DNA from: Manduca sexta
Lineage: Eukaryota > Arthropoda > Insecta > Lepidoptera > Sphingidae
Length of the DNA stretch: 64,000 nucleotides
Assembly (NCBI RefSeq): GCF_014839805.1
Contig: NC_051117.1
Coordinates: 8,246,001-8,310,000, forward strand
Reading direction: 5' to 3'
Shown here: positions 45,828-58,612 of the stretch, one piece after another
How positions within the stretch are numbered: the stretch's first letter is position 1
Layout of the letters: each line of letters opens with the position of its first letter
Program-made: the position numbers and the translations under genes
Notes under the pieces: model-generated
What the model saw: only the letters and a program-made list of their open reading frames with translations
The model's database searches: none
Told to the model about the DNA's origin: nothing

Positions 45828-45960
45828 ATGGATCGCCGATGTTCCCAGTCCGTACGAACGCTGGTTTTCGACGATTCGGACTCGGATCCGCCGAAAAATG
45901 GACAGAAGAAAGATCTGTCGGCTTCAGGAGCCCCGTCATCGCTCAATCAAAGCGCTGAAG
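45828..45960 (+). CDS. Candidate first coding exon of an unidentified gene
   Basis: ATG at 45828 opens 44 codons plus one nt (MDRRCSQSVRTLVFDDSDSD, then PPKNGQKKDLSASGAPSSLN, then QSAE) before a GTACGC donor at 45961. The codon composition is GC-richer than the surroundings, and the Ser/Asp/Lys-rich, probably disordered peptide resembles a typical regulatory-protein N-terminus. Upstream DNA to about 45600 has no in-frame extension I trust. I found no matching downstream exon before 64000, so the intron would exceed 18 kb or the exon is not real. Family unknown. Confidence 0.55.
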
Positions 45961-47693
45961 GTACGCCTCATGTTAATAGAGTTGGTCGTATATCTATACG
46001 ATACGCCTGTTAAGGCGATTTCGCAGTGTTTTCAAGGTTTATCTGGCGTCAATTTAATTGCTAAGGCGTGAATGAGTGTTTTGCGGGCATTGGCAATGCG
46101 GCGAGCGCGCCGTGCGTTATGAAAACATTTATAATCGTGTTATTGAGCCGTAGTCTGCACCGATGTCGAATGTTTTCATGCTAATTGCATTACGGTGACC
46201 CAGATGGCGGTCTCATTGATAAAAATAAACAATAAACACATATTTGTATTTACGATCATAAATTACGACGCATCATACACCTTTGGTTACGTTATTTTTT
46301 ATTATTTTCGGGTACACACACTTTGTGTTGTCTATTGATCGTGTTTTAATACACATCATGTTATCTACTACCTGATATCTTAATTACATTGACTGTATTT
46401 TAAGTTGATTAAAATAGTAAATACAGAGATAAGTATGAATACATGAATGTAAATGTTAACACTGAATTAAAGATTAATAAAAAAAACAATATTCCATGTT
46501 TTTTTTTTGCAAACATATTTGAATAATTTTATTAACATTTAAAGCTTTATATACTTTTAGTAACAATTTTGATGAATTCATTTTAGACTGTTATTTATTT
46601 ACAATGGGAAAAGCATGAACCAATAAATATTTATATGAACACTAATGATTACTATGAAACATTTCTTTATATTAAGATTAACAATTCATCTATAATTGTG
46701 AATGTTTGTTATTCAATAAATGATTGCAATAATAATTTCTGTTAGATATCTTGCTACTCTTAAATCTATTGAAAAATATTTTAACATTTATTTTTAACAC
46801 ACAATCTTTCTTATCTCAAGACATTCATATCAACAAATCTTTTTTTAAGAACAACAACACAAGTCAAAAAATTAGTATTGTTTTGGCAATATGCAACAAT
46901 CAATCAATGTATTATAAATTAGTCTGAACTGTTTCCTATATTAAAATTGTCTACAATGTTTTATAGTAGTCTTAATTAATTAGTGACATAAAAGAACACA
47001 ATATATAGGTACTAATATGCAAAAATACGGTTTGCAAATTTTTATAATGCTAATTAGATTTTACACCCTTTTCATACTGTATTCCTTAAAGGCATTGGTG
47101 TGAAGGAGTTTTCCCGGGATAAGATTCTGGCTATATATTTTCCCAGGATAGAAAGTAAAACCTAAAACCTAAAACCTTCCCAGTGTCTTAAACTATCTCC
47201 ACACCAAATTTTGTAAAAATCTGTTTAGTACATTTTGAGAAAATCAATAACACACAGACCGATAGAACAGGGGACATTGTTTTATAATATGTATAGATGT
47301 GTGGTTTGATTCAGCATGTGATGATGGTATTCATTCAAATTGTTTTGGAGCAACATTGTTGGGTGCTTGCCATTATCATCAATTGCTTATTATATTGGCC
47401 TCCTATAAAATAAGGTGACATTATGAATTAATTATTCTAATGTAAGGTTATCACAATTATACAGGAATAGTATAGTAGTTTTGTTTAATGTAATTTTCAG
47501 ATTATTAAGGGTATTGTTAGGGGCATTTCCCATGAAAAGTATGTTTTCGACAAACAGTTTATTGTTACAAGCTTCAACCATTTCTATTATCAGTATTTAT
47601 GGCTACTTCAAAATCGTTTTCGTGTTTAAATAGTAAAAAATCAATTTTGTAGTAATAGGGTCTGAATGATGCAAAAATACAGAGAAAATGCTA

Positions 47694-47897
47694 TCGATAC
47701 TAATATTGTAAAGAGGAAAGTTTGTGAGTTTGTTTGTAGGGGCTAACCTCTAGAACTTCTGAACCGAAATTTCTTTCACTAATATAAAGCTATATTACTC
47801 TTGAGTGCTATCGATTTTTTATCACAGGAAAATATAAAGTGGTACCTTTATCCTGTTAAAAACTTATTATGCGAGCAGAACCATGGGAAAAAGCTAG
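47694..47897 (+). mobile_element. Short Helitron-like element
   Basis: It starts TCGATACTAATATTGTAAAG and ends CATGGGAAAAAGCTAG then T; about 204 bp, related to 24624-25400. Confidence 0.7.
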
Positions 47898-48109
47898 TTT
47901 ATAATAAATTTTGACATCAAAGCATAACATTTTCCATAACTATTTATTGTTATTGTGTCAGTTATATCTTCCTGTTCAACTTTATATGGTTTTATTATGA
48001 CTTCAGTGTACACATAAATTCCTGTTATTTCAATGAATGGAATGTATTGAGCTCTTAGAAAATTATTGGAAATAATTTAATTTGCATATTATATTACTGA
48101 GACATATTG

Positions 48110-48573
48110 ATACCTATAAGGCTGTAGAGTTTGTTTGCACATGCTAATCTTAAGAACTACTTGTTTGAATTGAAAATTTGATTTAGTGTTAGATAGCCCA
48201 TTTACCAAGGAAGGCTATAAGGCTGTATAACATACTGACCAATAAGAGCGGAGCATCAATGAAAAATATTGCAAAAATGGAGAAAATTTATTCCTTTTGA
48301 GAGCTTCCATTGTGTGTGCTGCGTTAATGCTGAATTATGTGCGATGGAATAGTTCCTCGTAATTTTTTTTAAACATATATCATAAAACAAAGTCCCTGCT
48401 GCATGTGTCTGTTTGTGTGAATGTAATAAACTTAAAAAGTTCCCAACAGATATAGATAACCTTTGGTATGGAGATAATTTGTGACGATGGGAACAACATA
48501 AGCTAGTTTCTATCCCGGAAAAATATAAAGTCGGAGTTTTATCGTGACGCGGGCGAAGCCGCCAACATAACAT
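48110..48573 (+). mobile_element. Degenerate relative of the 24624 Helitron-like element
   Basis: It shares GTAGAGTTTGTTTG, CTAATCTTAAGAACTAC, GACCAATAAGAGCGGAGCA and GACGCGGGCGAAGCCGC with that element, but has one copy of the 123-bp unit instead of three. The terminal TC and CTAG are eroded. Confidence 0.75.
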
Positions 48574-48869
48574 AGTTTAATATTTGCAGTACATATTAAA
48601 TGCTTGCCTCTGACTACTTTGGTGTCATGGTTGTATTATTATGCGCGGTAAGACCACTTCTCTGAGGTCCCGGGTCAGTGACTGTTGGGATCAAGTGATT
48701 TTGATTTTGGGAAAATATTTTCCAAATCGTTTGAGAAGGTTTCTGAGTTTAATACAGTTTTATTCCGTCGCGGCTCGCAGTTGGCAATCCAGACGATTGC
48801 TAATCCGTACTACTGAAGTCCAGATAAACTCATATTCACTGTACATATTTTTTTTTTATTATTCTGACA

Positions 48870-48955
48870 GGACAAAGTGCCTCCACTGCATGTGATGGTA
48901 AACGCAATGCCGTCTAGATAGAGAATCAAAAGCCATTCGACAGTCATGCCGGCCT
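48870..48955 (-). repeat. Dispersed repeat family C, partial minus-strand copy
   Basis: ACAAAGTGCCTCCACTGCAT, GTGATGGTAAACG and GTCATGCCGGCC fit the reverse complement of the family. Confidence 0.6.
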
Positions 48956-49004
48956 ACTTAGCTGCTTCTTCGCACTACGGTTAATGTTACTTTTATGTTT
49001 TTAA

Positions 49005-49302
49005 CTAGCGACCCGCCCCGGCTTCGCACGGGTGCAATGCTGATACTCAATACACTACAGAAAAACTGTGAACGTTGTATATAAAAACATAGCGGCCTGC
49101 TCTGGCTTCGCACGGGTATAACATAACAAAATAACAATATTTCTCCACTATTTAATGGCTGTTATTATTATACATATAAACCTTCCTCTTGAATCGCTCT
49201 ATCTATTAAAAAAAACCGCATAAAAAACCGTTGCGTAGTTTTAAAGATTTAAGCATACATAGGGACAGAGAAAGCGACTTTGTTTTATACTATGTAGTGA
49301 TA
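49005..49302 (+). repeat. CCCGCCCCGGCTTCG repeat (family F), copy 2
   Basis: Near-identical to 35050-35200 for its first 150 bp, then continues to GACTTTGTTTTATACTATGT. Confidence 0.8.
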
Positions 49303-50204
49303 CACACCTCCACGCTCCATTCTGTTTTAAACACTATGTTTCGTACATAATGTATTCATATAATTTAATTAGCAATGAGTCATGCTTAACGTAATTAAAA
49401 ACAGCACATTTCACCTAAATACATGAGGTTAATTTAATTTCGTGTTTACTTCGCATATCGCTTGCGACGAGTTCTCAAACTATCATCGGCAGTGGTCCTC
49501 AACTTTTTCTTTAGAGCCCCTTTTAAGCAAGAAAGGGTTATGATTTTGAAACCTATGTATGTATGTATTCATTTTATGTTCTACTTGATTTTAATAAGTG
49601 AGGTATTTATCGATTCGTTTTTGGTGTGTTGGTTATAGGCTAAATATCTTTCCAGAATGTTTATATAAGAGTTTCTTATTGGGTTTGATAACGAGATCGT
49701 GAAGATGGCAAAATCAATTTTATTTATTATGGTATAAGGAATGACAGATGTTACTACAAAACTATGTAGTTTCATCAAACGACTTCTTTTATTAAAATAT
49801 GTATGTTGTTGGTCTAGCATAAGATTAAAATATTTGTCTGAATGACTAGAGAACCAGTTCGTTAGCGGATGATGGGCACTCCTAAACAGTAGCAATGTTA
49901 ACGTGGAACTACTAAAGCTTTGATATGCTACTGAACAAAACCCAAAACCTAATTTGTTTAGAGGATAAAGTTGAGAATGATTGGCTTTGAAGACAGAGGC
50001 ATGGAAGGAGTCCTCAGATGCTGATAAAGTTTGACAAGAGCTGTACACTGTAATATCCTTCAAACCATTTATTAGTTGTATGTACTTTGTTATTATCGTT
50101 TAAACGACCAATTATAGCAATCGTGGTTATCTTTTGCCGTAACCAAATCAAACTGGAGTGAATCCGACTCCCACTTATTGTATTGTTGCATAAAGCATTA
50201 TATA

Positions 50205-50335
50205 TCCGGTTCTAACAGGGCGGCATAATTGTCTCGGCTGTCGAGGGGTAATCATCTCTCGTCAGTCGACGTTCTATTGGACCCGTCTCCACTTATTATC
50301 AGGTGCAGTGGGGGCACTTTATCGTGCTCGTAAAA
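50205..50335 (+). repeat. Dispersed repeat family C, copy
   Basis: GGGCGGCATAATTGTCTCGG, CTCTCGTCAGTCGACGTTCT, ATTATCAGGTGCAGTGGGGG, then an A-run. Confidence 0.75.
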
Positions 50336-51254
50336 AAAAAACAAATTGTATGGGAAATTTTTAGTATAATGGAAATCGGTGAATCGTGTTTTTTTTTTAT
50401 AGTATCATGCTGTTGAATTGTATTCCGGGTCACGTGGTCCAACAATTTCGTGTCCTTTAAACGAAGCGTGAAGGGTCGATCGAGCAGCGCGGCATAACGA
50501 CGGCAATTGTCAACAAATCGTACAATATTGTAATAGTTTTCGGAAGTAACGCTGTGTTATGTTTAAGGCGTTCCACGTAGTAGATTGGAAGCTAACAGTG
50601 AAGTGGGAGGTCATTGGTTCGTCACTGTTATTGTAAAAAAAAATGTTATTCAAGCTCTGACTAAAACAAAATCCATAAAAATTCTAGTACCGGCTATACT
50701 TCAGACCCATTATAGGGTCAAGAAATTGAGCGATACTCTTTGTATTCATAGTATATCCCCAATAAAAAGTGTTGAAATATTTTGACGTTTTTTGCATTTA
50801 TAAATCTTCAACTCCAAAGCCACTTGACATGAACAATGGACGCAATCGAAAGTGTTGAATGTGTCACTTCACGCGGCACAAACAAACCGCCCACGTTTAC
50901 CAAATGGTAATTCGCTTGCATCGGTTTTTGGAATTTTGATTATCCGCCATTTTGCATCGCGTTGTTTTGTATGCGAGTGCTTCGGTAGTCTGTGTTGTTG
51001 CGAAATGTGATATTGCCACAGTTTTTATTATTCTATTGGAAGACTATCATCTTTACTTATAACATTTTAATCGGCAGATTTCTGTAGGTTATAGATATTA
51101 ATGGAAAACTAATATGGGATTCGTTATTAGAGCAACAGAAGTCAAAATACAGTTTTTAGAAGTTTTGTCAGGATGTATGTTCGTACACGCATCACGCAAA
51201 TCCTATGGAATTGAATGCAGTTTTCGCTTATGTTTTGCTAGAGGTTTTAATTAT

Positions 51255-51587
51255 AATAATAATATATAATAATATGAGCCCTGTATTATATACTTGCCCA
51301 CTGCTGAGCACGGGCCTCCTCTACTACTGAGAGGGATTAGGCCTTAGTTCACCAAGCTGGCCTAGTGCGGATTGGTAGACTTCACACACCTTCGAATTTC
51401 CTATAGAGAACTTCTCAGATGTGCAGGTTTCCTCACGATGTTTTCCTTCACCGTTAAAGCGAACGATACATTCACTATGAATACACACATGATTTTTTAG
51501 AAAAGTCAGAGGTGTGTGCCCTTTTGATTTGAACCTGCGGACATTCGTCTTGGCAGTCCGTTCCACACCCAACTAGGGTATCGCCGC
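51255..51587 (-). mobile_element. SINE A copy 3
   Basis: Matches 2307-2640 over its length: ACTTGCCCACTGCTGAGCAC, CTCACGATGTTTTCCTTCAC, then the tRNA-like head ending GTATCGCCGC. The tail is TAATAATAATATATAATAAT. Confidence 0.88.
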
Positions 51588-53384
51588 TTTAATTAAAATA
51601 TAGGCACCATTTTTCACCGGAAAATATAAACCAGGACTTTTATCACGGAAAAACTTTTTCACACGATCGTATTTGTGAACATAACCTTTCACCATCATTA
51701 TCGTCATAAGACGTAAATAAGACGTGATTAAAGTAATATACACAGGAAGTTATAATTAAGTATGTCATTGTAAACATTCGTCAACATTGGACATTTGAAA
51801 AGGTCATAGGGCAGCAGTAGCTAAGGGTCAATATAACCCAATGTCTGACAACTCCCTTTTATGTAGAATCTAATTATAATCATTAGAACGATATACAGAC
51901 CGCATTTATGTAAGGATGAGGGGCAAATAAAAGAGAGGAATCCTACTCAAAATATTTACTTAATTTTAATTATGAGGTTGTGTGCACGCCCTAGCGTCTG
52001 CCGTAGCCACCATTGCTCGCGAGAGACAGAAAGCACTATCACCTTTCTCTCATGCACCGAAAATCAGATATGCGTACAAAAACATTTTATTATAATTCTC
52101 TTAAAATACGATCAGATATTATTCCCCACATTTATGCATAGTAAGACGTATATGTAGTGTCAGGTTTCCTTTCGGAGAATTCCACCTTTCGTCACTGGAG
52201 GGCAGTCTTTATTTTTATAATGATTTCTTATGTTTACGCGAATGTTAGACATTGAAATTAAACTAATTTTCGGATCTTCAAGACACTGTGAGCTCATTCT
52301 ACGTAGATCGGACCACCAACAGCAAAAAAAAAATTTAAAAAGTTGTATAATTGTAAAATGTAGGTCGATATTGTAACTTTGACTTTGCGGATGAACAACA
52401 CCTCAGTCCCCCCCGTGACCATGAAGGCTGCAAAGTCTTCGAAACGTCGGGAGAAAAATAAAATACTAACCGCGATAGAATCCGAAGTAGTCTTTATTTT
52501 TACGAAATCGAATGTACCATATTTTAATTTTAATCCTTTTATTAGTAAGTATACTGCACTTGATGGCAAGGACTATGAATAATGCAGCTAATGTCGATGA
52601 CCAATGAAAAAATTGCATTCGTCGACGATCGGCAGAAATATTCTGCTTTGTACTTGATTTCTTAATCCTGTAACGCGAATTCCCGGTAAATTATAGCAGG
52701 TTTCCCATATGTGCTCCGAAGTCACTAATAATGTTTTTTTACATTATCAGTCTTATAAAAAATTCGCAAAGCTATACTTAGGTAAAACACAAATTTACTC
52801 GATCAGCTGTATGTCAAAAACCCGCCATCTTGCCTCTTAATAAGGTTTAAACTTAGAAACCGGTGATGATTTGACAGCTATTTAAGCAATTCTTAACCAC
52901 CTCTTAACGCTAAAACAAGTTTATAAGTAAGTATGTGGCTACCATGTTTAAGGAAAATATTAAATATAAACAAAACTTATAATAACCTACTTTTCTTTGT
53001 AATGTCGACAGGTAAAAATACGGCCAGTGTTTGAAATGATAACATAGTATTGTTTACTTTTAGTTTTTCCTTCCTTGACTATGGCTGTGGACTTTTTGTG
53101 TGGTGGTAGCGTAAAGCGGGCTTCGGATTACAAGGTCTTGTGTTGGACTCCCAGGTTAGACAGTATTTTATATGAGTTCTTGTAACGTTTATCCAGGATT
53201 GAATTCTCGATGCTGCTCAATTTAGGCAGATAGTTCGTAAAAAGTCAAATCCTTTCTGAAACATGCTTAGTGTGTTGTGCCGACTCCATATCTATATGAC
53301 ATAGGGCAAATAAACGGCCAAATATTAGCTAGCAAGTTCTAGCACCAATATATTGAGTATAATCTTTCATATGTGCATCATCAT

Positions 53385-53470
53385 CAGTCGCAGGATGTCC
53401 ATTGCTGAACATGGGCCTCCCCCAAAGATTACCAGATCGATCTATGGGAAGTGGCCCGCATCCAGCGACC
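53385..53470 (-). mobile_element. RTE-type LINE 3' end, minus strand
   Basis: The plus strand reads CATCATCAGTCGCAGGATGT, CCATTGCTGAACATGGGCCT and CCCCCAAAGATTACCAGATC, the reverse complement of the 36600-36690 terminus. Confidence 0.75.
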
Positions 53471-55187
53471 TCAACATATGGGTCATATAAGTTAACATTA
53501 GCGGAAATATTATGATTTGTATTTATTTATTTCACAAAAAAAATGTGTTACATGACAAGGTTTTGGTCCCCTGGCACCCAAACTAGGTTAACCAGTATTT
53601 TGGGTGAAGTGTTCATTATAATAGATTTATCGCACTCTTAATGAAATAATGACTCATTTCAAAATTGCCAATTTGTGGGAATCGTCAAACAACCAATTTC
53701 TGTTTGCGACTTATTAGTTTTTTCCCTTTCTTTTTCATTGCTATAGGTTTCATTTTTTACCTATCTTTAATAGGCTTAATTTTATAGCAACTTCAAATAA
53801 AAGGGTAGCATACAAAAATTAGTTTTCCGACGACTGCCACAAATTAACAATTTTGAAATATTGTAGGTCATTATTTTATTAAGACTGCGTTATACACATA
53901 CGACTCGACATATATCCAGCAAGTTTAAAAATTTGCAACTTGCGGAAGACAATCACAAGTTTTCTTGTTAATCTAAACACAGCTTAAGCGATATATTGAA
54001 ATATAACACTTAATTCAATACAACATGAAACACTATGTCCATGGTGTGTCCGTGGTCAGCTGATTAGTGTTCGCTGTTATCGTTATCAATGCACTCGGAC
54101 GGCGTTTGGTGTTATCCGGGTACGATAAGGTATCGCCGAATATTTGCTGAACATGTGTCGGAATTCTTAAACTATTGACATAATAGTTTATGAGGTTGTC
54201 TGTACGTGAAAGGGCTGGTAGAAATGCAACGTAAGGTTCGAGAACCTGAACCTGTTGAAACTGTGAAGGTTGGTGAGTGTGGAATACATATTCCACTAAC
54301 GTGTTGGTTGGAAAGCCTGGACTTATTTCCAGATTTTTTTTATACCGATGTACTTGTCTATACAGATGTTTCTTGTTTTGTTTATAAAGTCTGATATTGA
54401 ATGCTATGTTCTCATCGTCGGTAAGCCGGAAAGTTGTGAATTCGATTCTCAGGTGAGATAATTTGCTACGTGTTTTGAGCATCGTATTCCTCAAGTAGTG
54501 ACCTTACGTTCGGTCACGTTAGTTTTGATTGTATTTACAACCGCTACGTTTTGTACTCGTAAAAAGGTAAATAGAAAGGATAAAACCCCTCAGGCAGCGT
54601 AAACAAGAGTCCTAAACTGGTCTAGGCCGGGCCGGGTGTCTAGCGTTTATCAGAGCGTGCGCGTGCGCCCGCGCAGCCTGTTCACGGCACACGACCACAT
54701 TGTTTCAAATGTTTTGTGTTCACGACTGTCGCACATAACTGTGCTTGAGAGTCGCGGATCTTTGTTTAGCTCATAACTTATCTCTGAACCTAGCTCTTTA
54801 TGTAGTGATATTATGGTTTTAGGACACGTTGAAATAGTGGAGTATGGAGTCTATATTAACTCCTTTTTATGACTTAAATGCATACATAATTACTTGTACA
54901 ATCCAAACTAATGTTGGGTGATCTCCACAGCCCAAAAAGAGTAAACATCACAGAAAGCTTGATCCAGCTATAATTGGGTATTATAGAAACAGGGATTAGG
55001 AAGGTGTATAGATTGATTGGGCCACTAGAAGTCACTCGTCCCAAAAACGCAACATCGAGTTGTCAATTTACAATGACGACGATTCTGTGGGCCAGTGGTT
55101 TCTCGGCTCGGATCGATTATTTCTCTACACTAATCTGCTTTAGACAGTACCCCTTTTATATCAGTCGTATAGTATACTACTAGTAAG

Positions 55188-55436
55188 ACTCAGTGGTGTA
55201 GTTATTGCGTGCGTGGTGTGACTTTTTATGGTCTCGGGTTCGAATCTCTGGTAAGGCAAGGGCACATTTTTTCTTTTCATTAGCAGCCCGTAGGCTGGAA
55301 TTTGTACTCCACATGGCGATAGGCTTGCCCCCTGGCAAGGGCATATACACACGCCGAAAAGTGAATGCATTAGTTGCGCCACTGTCTACCCCTTCGGGTT
55401 TAAAAGTGTGTGTGTGTGTTTGTGTGTTTTTGTAGT
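55188..55436 (+). mobile_element. SINE B, plus-strand copy with (TG)n tail
   Basis: The head CTCAGTGGTGTAGTTATTGC has an A box, followed by B box GGGTTCGAATC near 55228. The body GGAATTTGTACTCCACATGG and CCCCTTCGGG match the reverse complement of 33432-33700. It ends in a TG run at 55407-55428. TAGTAAG flanks both ends (55181-55187, 55436-55442). Confidence 0.88.
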
Positions 55437-55719
55437 AGTAAGTCATACGTCTCGTGCAGCGACTGGTTGTGCGTGTCAGTGGCGCTGGGGCGAGCCGCGC
55501 GGCCGCATTCCTCCTGCTGAAGGTCTAGGCGTTGGTTCCTGTCGTGCTCCGTTGGTTTCGCAGAATTGACTAGTGGGTTACCCTTCTCCTGACGGTGTTG
55601 GTTTTGATTGTTGAATGGTTGAAGAATGCGGGTGATCTGGTCGGTTACTTACGTATAAGATTGTAGATTTATCTTAACAGGGGCTTGTTTCAAAGTATAT
55701 ATTAGAAATACGAAGTTTT

Positions 55720-55815
55720 GTGAAGTCTGCCAACCCGCACTAAGCCAGGGTGGTGGACTAAGACCTAAACCTCTCAGCATTGGAAAAGACTCATGCCTAG
55801 CAATGGGCCAGTATT
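55720..55815 (+). mobile_element. SINE A fragment, plus strand
   Basis: GTGAAGTCTGCCAACCCGCA, GTGGTGGACTAAGACCTAA and CAATGGGCCAGTATTA resemble the 3' half of SINE A in forward orientation. Confidence 0.6.
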
Positions 55816-56347
55816 AACACAACTAGTATCTAAGTAACGAAGAGTCTCCCCGAACGGAACAGTAACGAAATATTCGCGCGGCCGAACGCGAACGCGAATG
55901 CTGACCCGTAAGCGAAAGTAGTGTTAAACAGTGATAGTAAAATTAAAATTTATTTGATGTGTCTCGTTTGAATAGAGGAAGTTTTTTAATAACATTGTTT
56001 GTTGGTTTGGGTTGTATACGAGTGTATGGTCGCGTATCATATACATTAATCGGCAGCATTATATTAGAAATAAATACACTCGAAAGTAAACTATGTGATA
56101 TAAGTATATAATTCAAATTGCACTACAAATATATAATAGAACCTTGTAATCGTAAGCCAGCGAAATGTTTAGTAGTTCGGATAATGTAAATAGTATAATA
56201 ATCATGTGTGTTTTGAAGACAGCTTTACAATACGCTAATTGCATCACACCATGCATCATACTGACTAATGTAGATGAGTATTTGATATACACTTAATAGT
56301 CATCTCTTATGTTACATCGTCTATGAGATATGCAATACAAGTATTTT

Positions 56348-56580
56348 TCTTTTATTGCCTTGAATGACGAGACGAGTTGCCGTTTGTCTGATGGTAAGCG
56401 ACATGACCGCTCATAAACAGTATAAACACCATCCAATACTTTGAATTACAAAGTATTGTTCGGTATTCCACTGCGCTCGCCATCCCGAGACGTGAGATGT
56501 AAATCTGATTAAGTCCAGTAGTTACACTGGCTACAATGTCCTTCAAACCGGAACACAACAGTGACTACACACTGTTTGGC
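56348..56580 (-). repeat. Dispersed repeat family D, best copy
   Basis: CGTTTGTCTGATGGTAAGCG, ATGACCGCTCATAAACAGT, GTAGTTACACTGGCTACAAT and TCCTTCAAACCGGAACA, the reverse of 38162-38345. Confidence 0.75.
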
Positions 56581-57731
56581 GACAGAAATAGACATTGCGG
56601 GTGGTACCTACCCAGGCACTCTCATTTATGAGAGCTACCAGTCAACGAGAAATCAATGACAAAATTTTTCGTGGTTTATTATATTATTATTTTCTTTTCT
56701 GTTAATAAATTATAATATGAAAATCCGATATAAAATCCGAAATATAGTTTTATTTCGATGTAAAATTCGCAAAAGTAAAACGTAAAAGATATACTCCCAC
56801 CAACAAACTAACTAAATTACAAAATGATTAAACCGACCAGCCTGGAAATACATGAATACGCGAGCACTATCGGTATTCAGTACAGATATCAATTAATAAA
56901 GATTACCAGCTCGTTTGTACGATGGCAGCGGTGCTCGGCGGTCGAGAGCGTCACAGTTGCAGCGCGGTAGTGCAAGTCTAATAAAAATATTAACGGAAAA
57001 AGTATGGTTTCGGCATTTTTACTACCGTTTTTATTTTAAAGGTGGTATAGATGGCATTTTAAGTGGTCACGAGTTATCGTAGCGAAGTATTAATAAAACA
57101 ATTACATTAACTGTCAATCTTTGAAATTGTTTAATTCTAAATAATCTTACAATTCTAATGTTATAACGTAAAGGTTTAGGCATTCTAGATTATTTTATGA
57201 TGTCTAATATAGGAAGGTTTTAGACTTGTAAAGGCCTGGTGTACTTGAACAAGCAATCGATATCAACAGCCATTGTAATGCGAATAATATGTAAAATTCT
57301 ACCGAACGCAAAAAACGTCTTGCGTAATTCCGATACACGAAGGTAATAAGATTGAAACCTCTTTACAAATTGTCGAACACAATCTTGTGCATTACTTTAG
57401 TATTTTATTTTTTTGCAAGAATTACATAGACATAAGCCAGTCTACACCGAAATGCAAGTCTTGTATTGTAGTTTTAAAATACGTGGGACTTTTTACGTTG
57501 GTCAAGCAAAATTCGATTAATATTCCATTCGATCGCACTAAATGGAGACCATGTTCAGTTCTGACAGACCCAGAGGACGATATGATTGGCTATTCGTCGT
57601 GAAAACGAGTTTTTGAAACTCTTACAATCCACAAGACCGTATCCATAATCGTTGAGGGCTCATCATCTCTCAGTGACCGTCTTGAGCCGAGGTTCGTAAC
57701 CCGTTAGTGGGTTGCCTTCAGCATGTTCGCT

Positions 57732-58048
57732 TAAGGTGGTAGCTCAAGGTCCATTTTCATACATTTTGTTTCGGCTTTAATCTGGGTAACTAAACAAGTA
57801 TTGGCAAGTAAAGAATTTAAATTCACGTCTAGTTAGTGATTAGTTCTCGCAGTTGAAGAAAAATGTAAAAATAATTAATAATCATGGATATTTCGGCCTT
57901 TAAAATTTAATATGACGAAATTTTAAAGGCAGAAATATCCATGATTATTAATTATTTTTACATTTTTCTTCAACTGCGAGAACTAATCACTAACTAGACG
58001 TGAATTTAATTAAATACAAACTGTATGAACCTTGAGCTACCACCTTAA
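57732..58048. mobile_element. Palindromic TTAA MITE, copy 3, loop inverted
   Basis: Bounded by TTAA at 57732-57735 and 58045-58048. Outer ends TTAAGGTGGTAGCTCAAGG and reverse complement; arms match copies 1 and 2. The central loop reads TTTAATATGACGAAA, the reverse complement of the TTTCGTCATATTAAA in copy 1. Confidence 0.9.
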
Positions 58049-58471
58049 TTATCAAGGGTTGCGAGCGTCTAAGGCGCTCTCCAAAAAGTCCGGTGTGTTT
58101 GTATAAGCCGGTCCTTGTCAGGCTACGTACTACTACTACAAACGTAGTGTCACGTTAAAATAAAGTAGGACTTTCGTTTCAAAACTTAGACCCGAAACAA
58201 ATATTTTGAGTTCATAACTGTTCCACACTCCACACTGACACAGAGATATTGAGTGAACCCTAAATATGGAATGCAGTCAATTGAATGTCATATGCTGATA
58301 GAATCGTATGTCCAAATAATTTAAACACCGTACGTATTTTGGTAGCTTGTGAGGCGTTGCCTTGCATTGTCGATGCTATCATTCCTGTCTCAAAGTGATA
58401 ATATCCGTGTGTGAATCACTATGATGCGATGAGTTAGGCGTTTGTGTAGCGTCTTCAACTGTATTGATAAA

Positions 58472-58612
58472 CTAGGTTTTGCATGCGGCTTCGCCTACCT
58501 AATAAAGATTTTCCGACTTAAATATTTTCCCGGGATAAAAGTGGCCTATAGCACTCAGGAGTAATGTAATGTTGATTAGCGCGTTGAAACGAACAAACTC
58601 TTTACCTATATA
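58472..58612 (-). mobile_element. Short Helitron-like element, minus strand
   Basis: On the minus strand it runs from TATATAGGTAAAGAGTTTGT to GGCGAAGCCGCATGCAAAAC then CTAG, like the element ending at 25400. Confidence 0.6.

Noticed and set aside
54033..54494. 153-codon minus-strand ORF, and a 160-codon one at 49581-50063
   Set aside because: No recognisable motif, no flanking exon or transposon ends; I noticed a vague resemblance near their C-termini, too weak to call homology.
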